A stretch of 14,888 nucleotides of DNA from Acetobacteraceae bacterium. GTDB lineage: Bacteria; Pseudomonadota; Alphaproteobacteria; Acetobacterales; Acetobacteraceae. Location of the stretch: the NCBI GenBank assembly GCA_947476855.1, contig CANJSR010000062.1, positions 1-14,888 on the forward strand, written 5' to 3'. Under the pieces are notes generated by a model. It worked only from the letters and a program-made list of their open reading frames with translations, did not search any database and was not told the DNA's origin. The position numbers were made by a program, and so were the translations under genes. Shown here piece by piece: positions 13,792 to 14,888 of the stretch; the stretch's first letter is position 1; every line of letters begins with the position of its first letter.

Positions 13792-14067
13792 ATGGATCGC
13801 GCGCAATTCGAGGCGATGCTGCGCCAGGATGGCTACGAGATCGTCGCCCGCGACATGGCGCCCAACACCGTCAACCCCGACCACACCCATGACTTCGACG
13901 CTCGCATCCTGGCCACCGCGGGTGCCATCACGCTTGTCATGGGCGGAGAGCGGCGGACCTACGGGCCTGGGGAATGGTGCGCGGTACCCGCCGGCACCGT
14001 GCACGCCGAGGAAGTCGGCCCCAGCGGCGTGTCCTACATCGCCGGCCGGCGCCAGCCCGCCGCCTGA
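13792..14067 (+). CDS. Small cupin-domain protein
   Basis: The 91-residue product is a single cupin barrel. Motif 1 is seen in NPDHTHDFDARILATAG, where the two His and the following acidic residue would bind a metal. Motif 2 is YGPGEWCAVPAGTVHAEEVG with its conserved PAGTVH. Small cupins of this kind bind a metal or ligand and may act as isomerases, dioxygenases or accessory proteins; no substrate can be named. The ATG at 13792 has an AGGA-type ribosome binding site about 10 nt upstream. The frame is open far upstream, but that part crosses the tandem repeats and lies antisense to the MDR gene. The DUF35 gene begins 39 bp later, so they probably share a transcript. Confidence 0.88.
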   Translation: MDRAQFEAMLRQDGYEIVARDMAPNTVNPDHTHDFDARILATAGAITLVMGGERRTYGPGEWCAVPAGTVHAEEVGPSGVSYIAGRRQPAA

Positions 14068-14106
14068 TTTCACCCGCAACCAGAACGCAACGGAGGAAAC
14101 CGACAC

Positions 14107-14517
14107 ATGGCTGCTCCCGGCAGAGCCTTGCCACAACCCACGCCCGAGACACAGCATTTCTGGGATGGCTGCAAGGAAAACGAAATCAGGCTGCAACGCT
14201 GCGACGGTTGCGGCCATGTCTACTTCCCGCCCCGGCCCTTCTGCCCGTCCTGCGGGTCGCGCCATGTCAGCGTCTTCAAGGCGTCCGGTCGCGCGATCCT
14301 CTGGAGCTACGTCATCCACCATCGTCCGGTGCCCGGCTTCACGCCGCCCTATGCGATCGCGGTCGTGCAGCTGGCCGAGGGCGTGAAGATGATGACCAAC
14401 ATCGTCGAATGCGAACAAACGCCCGAGGCATTGCAGCTCGACATGGAGCTGGAGGTCGTCTTCGAGAAGCAGAACGACGACATCACCCTTCCGTTGTTCC
14501 GTCCGGTGAAAGGCTGA
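14107..14517 (+). CDS. DUF35 zinc-ribbon/OB-fold acyl-CoA-associated protein
   Basis: The 136-residue protein has the two-part DUF35 layout. An N-terminal helix (ETQHFWDGCKENEIRLQRC) leads into a rubredoxin-like zinc ribbon with cysteines at 32, 35, 46 and 49 (CDGC, then FCPSC). An OB-fold follows from about residue 55 (GRAILWSYVIHHRPVPGF) to the end. DUF35 proteins form complexes with thiolase-like enzymes, act on acyl-CoA substrates and help active sites couple. The adjacent thiolase gene starts 3 bp after its stop, which fits that role. A strong GGAGG ribosome binding site lies about 10 nt before the ATG. Confidence 0.93.
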   Translation: MAAPGRALPQPTPETQHFWDGCKENEIRLQRCDGCGHVYFPPRPFCPSCGSRHVSVFKASGRAILWSYVIHHRPVPGFTPPYAIAVVQLAEGVKMMTNIVECEQTPEALQLDMELEVVFEKQNDDITLPLFRPVKG

Positions 14518-14520
14518 CCG

Positions 14521-14888
14521 ATGCGCAGAAATGCAGTCGCGGTGGTAGGCGCCGCGGAAACCACCAGGCTCGGCGTGATCCCCGAGCTGTCGCAGATCCA
14601 GTTGCACGCCGACGCCGCGTTGAACGCGATGGCGGATTGCGGGTTGCGGCCCAAGGACATCGACGGGATCGCCTGCGCCAATGAAACGCCGGTGCAGTTG
14701 GCCCATTACCTCGGCATCACGCCGACCTGGGTCGATGGGACCGCGGTCGGCGGATGCTCCTTCATGATCCATGTCCGCCACGCGGCGGCGGCGATCGAGG
14801 CGGGGCTGGCCAAGACGATCCTGATCACGCACGGCGAAAGCGGGAAGTCGCGCGTCGGCAACCCGACCCGCAGCGTGCATGCTCAGTC
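14521..14888 (+). CDS. Thiolase-like (SCP-x type) protein, 3' end cut off by the window
   Basis: About 122 codons are visible and the frame runs off the right edge. It begins MRRNAVAVVGAAETTRLG and continues with DIDGIACANETPVQ. Then comes TAVGGCSFMIHVRHAAAAIEAGLAKTILITHGE. This is the N-terminal half of a thiolase-fold enzyme; the nucleophilic cysteine is likely C79 in GGCS. Thiolases of this SCP-x-like type act on acyl-CoA esters, in aldol or Claisen-type cleavage or condensation, with a DUF35 partner. The exact reaction is not known here. The ATG follows the DUF35 stop by 3 bp, with an AAAGG sequence suitable for ribosome binding inside the end of DUF35, so translation is probably coupled. 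Confidence 0.9.
   Translation, partial: MRRNAVAVVGAAETTRLGVIPELSQIQLHADAALNAMADCGLRPKDIDGIACANETPVQLAHYLGITPTWVDGTAVGGCSFMIHVRHAAAAIEAGLAKTILITHGESGKSRVGNPTRSVHAQ

Noticed and set aside
13561..14880. Upstream extension of the MDR reading frame across the tandem repeat, cupin, DUF35 and thiolase genes
   Set aside because: The extension is antisense to three recognised genes and kept open partly by the 15-bp repeats; the MDR fold starts at the ATG at 13560.

Overview
The window is GC-rich throughout. Its genes fit an alphaproteobacterium, most likely Rhodospirillales/Acetobacteraceae: a DUF1489 protein, a hopanoid gene pair, a long-form glutamine-dependent NAD+ synthetase, a lipid A-type acyltransferase and a DUF35/thiolase pair. 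The taxon is inferred from gene content and composition; no rRNA or tRNA gene was seen. Apart from the two genes cut by the window edges, all genes look intact. No phage, insertion sequence, CRISPR array or toxin gene was recognised.

Layout. (1) Positions 1-638: a truncated minus-strand small protein of the dimeric alpha/beta-barrel type, divergent from a DUF1489 gene. (2) 705-3887: hpnE and shc, two consecutive steps towards hopanoids; hpnC and hpnD are not in the window. (3) 3888-4215: a gene-free stretch between convergent genes, filled by two copies of a roughly 126-bp repeat with twin hairpins. (4) 4216-6174: a CBS-CBS-BON protein and a family-4 glycosyltransferase, divergently transcribed. 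The gap between them carries a perfect FNR/FixK-type palindrome placed as expected for activation of the CBS gene. (5) 6309-12265: a minus-strand block. In transcription order it holds a lipid A acyltransferase, two small secreted proteins tightly linked to a GH15 glycosidase, then nadE with a likely terminator. (6) 12266-12528: G/C-tract inverted repeats. (7) 12529-14888: a zinc-binding MDR oxidoreductase divergent from a cupin, a DUF35 zinc-ribbon protein and a thiolase-like gene that runs off the end. A tandem 15-bp repeat lies in the divergent gap.

How the genes work together. Several products act on the envelope: hopanoid synthesis, lipid A acylation, a glycosyltransferase and two exported proteins. 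The CBS-BON gene is probably induced by low oxygen. The right-hand cluster looks like acyl-CoA metabolism, with DUF35 and thiolase acting as a complex and the MDR enzyme as a possible partner. Nothing here is clearly a wholly new system. The best leads are the FNR-type site, the twin-hairpin repeats with complementary loops, the secreted-protein/GH15 operon and the 15-bp tandem array.
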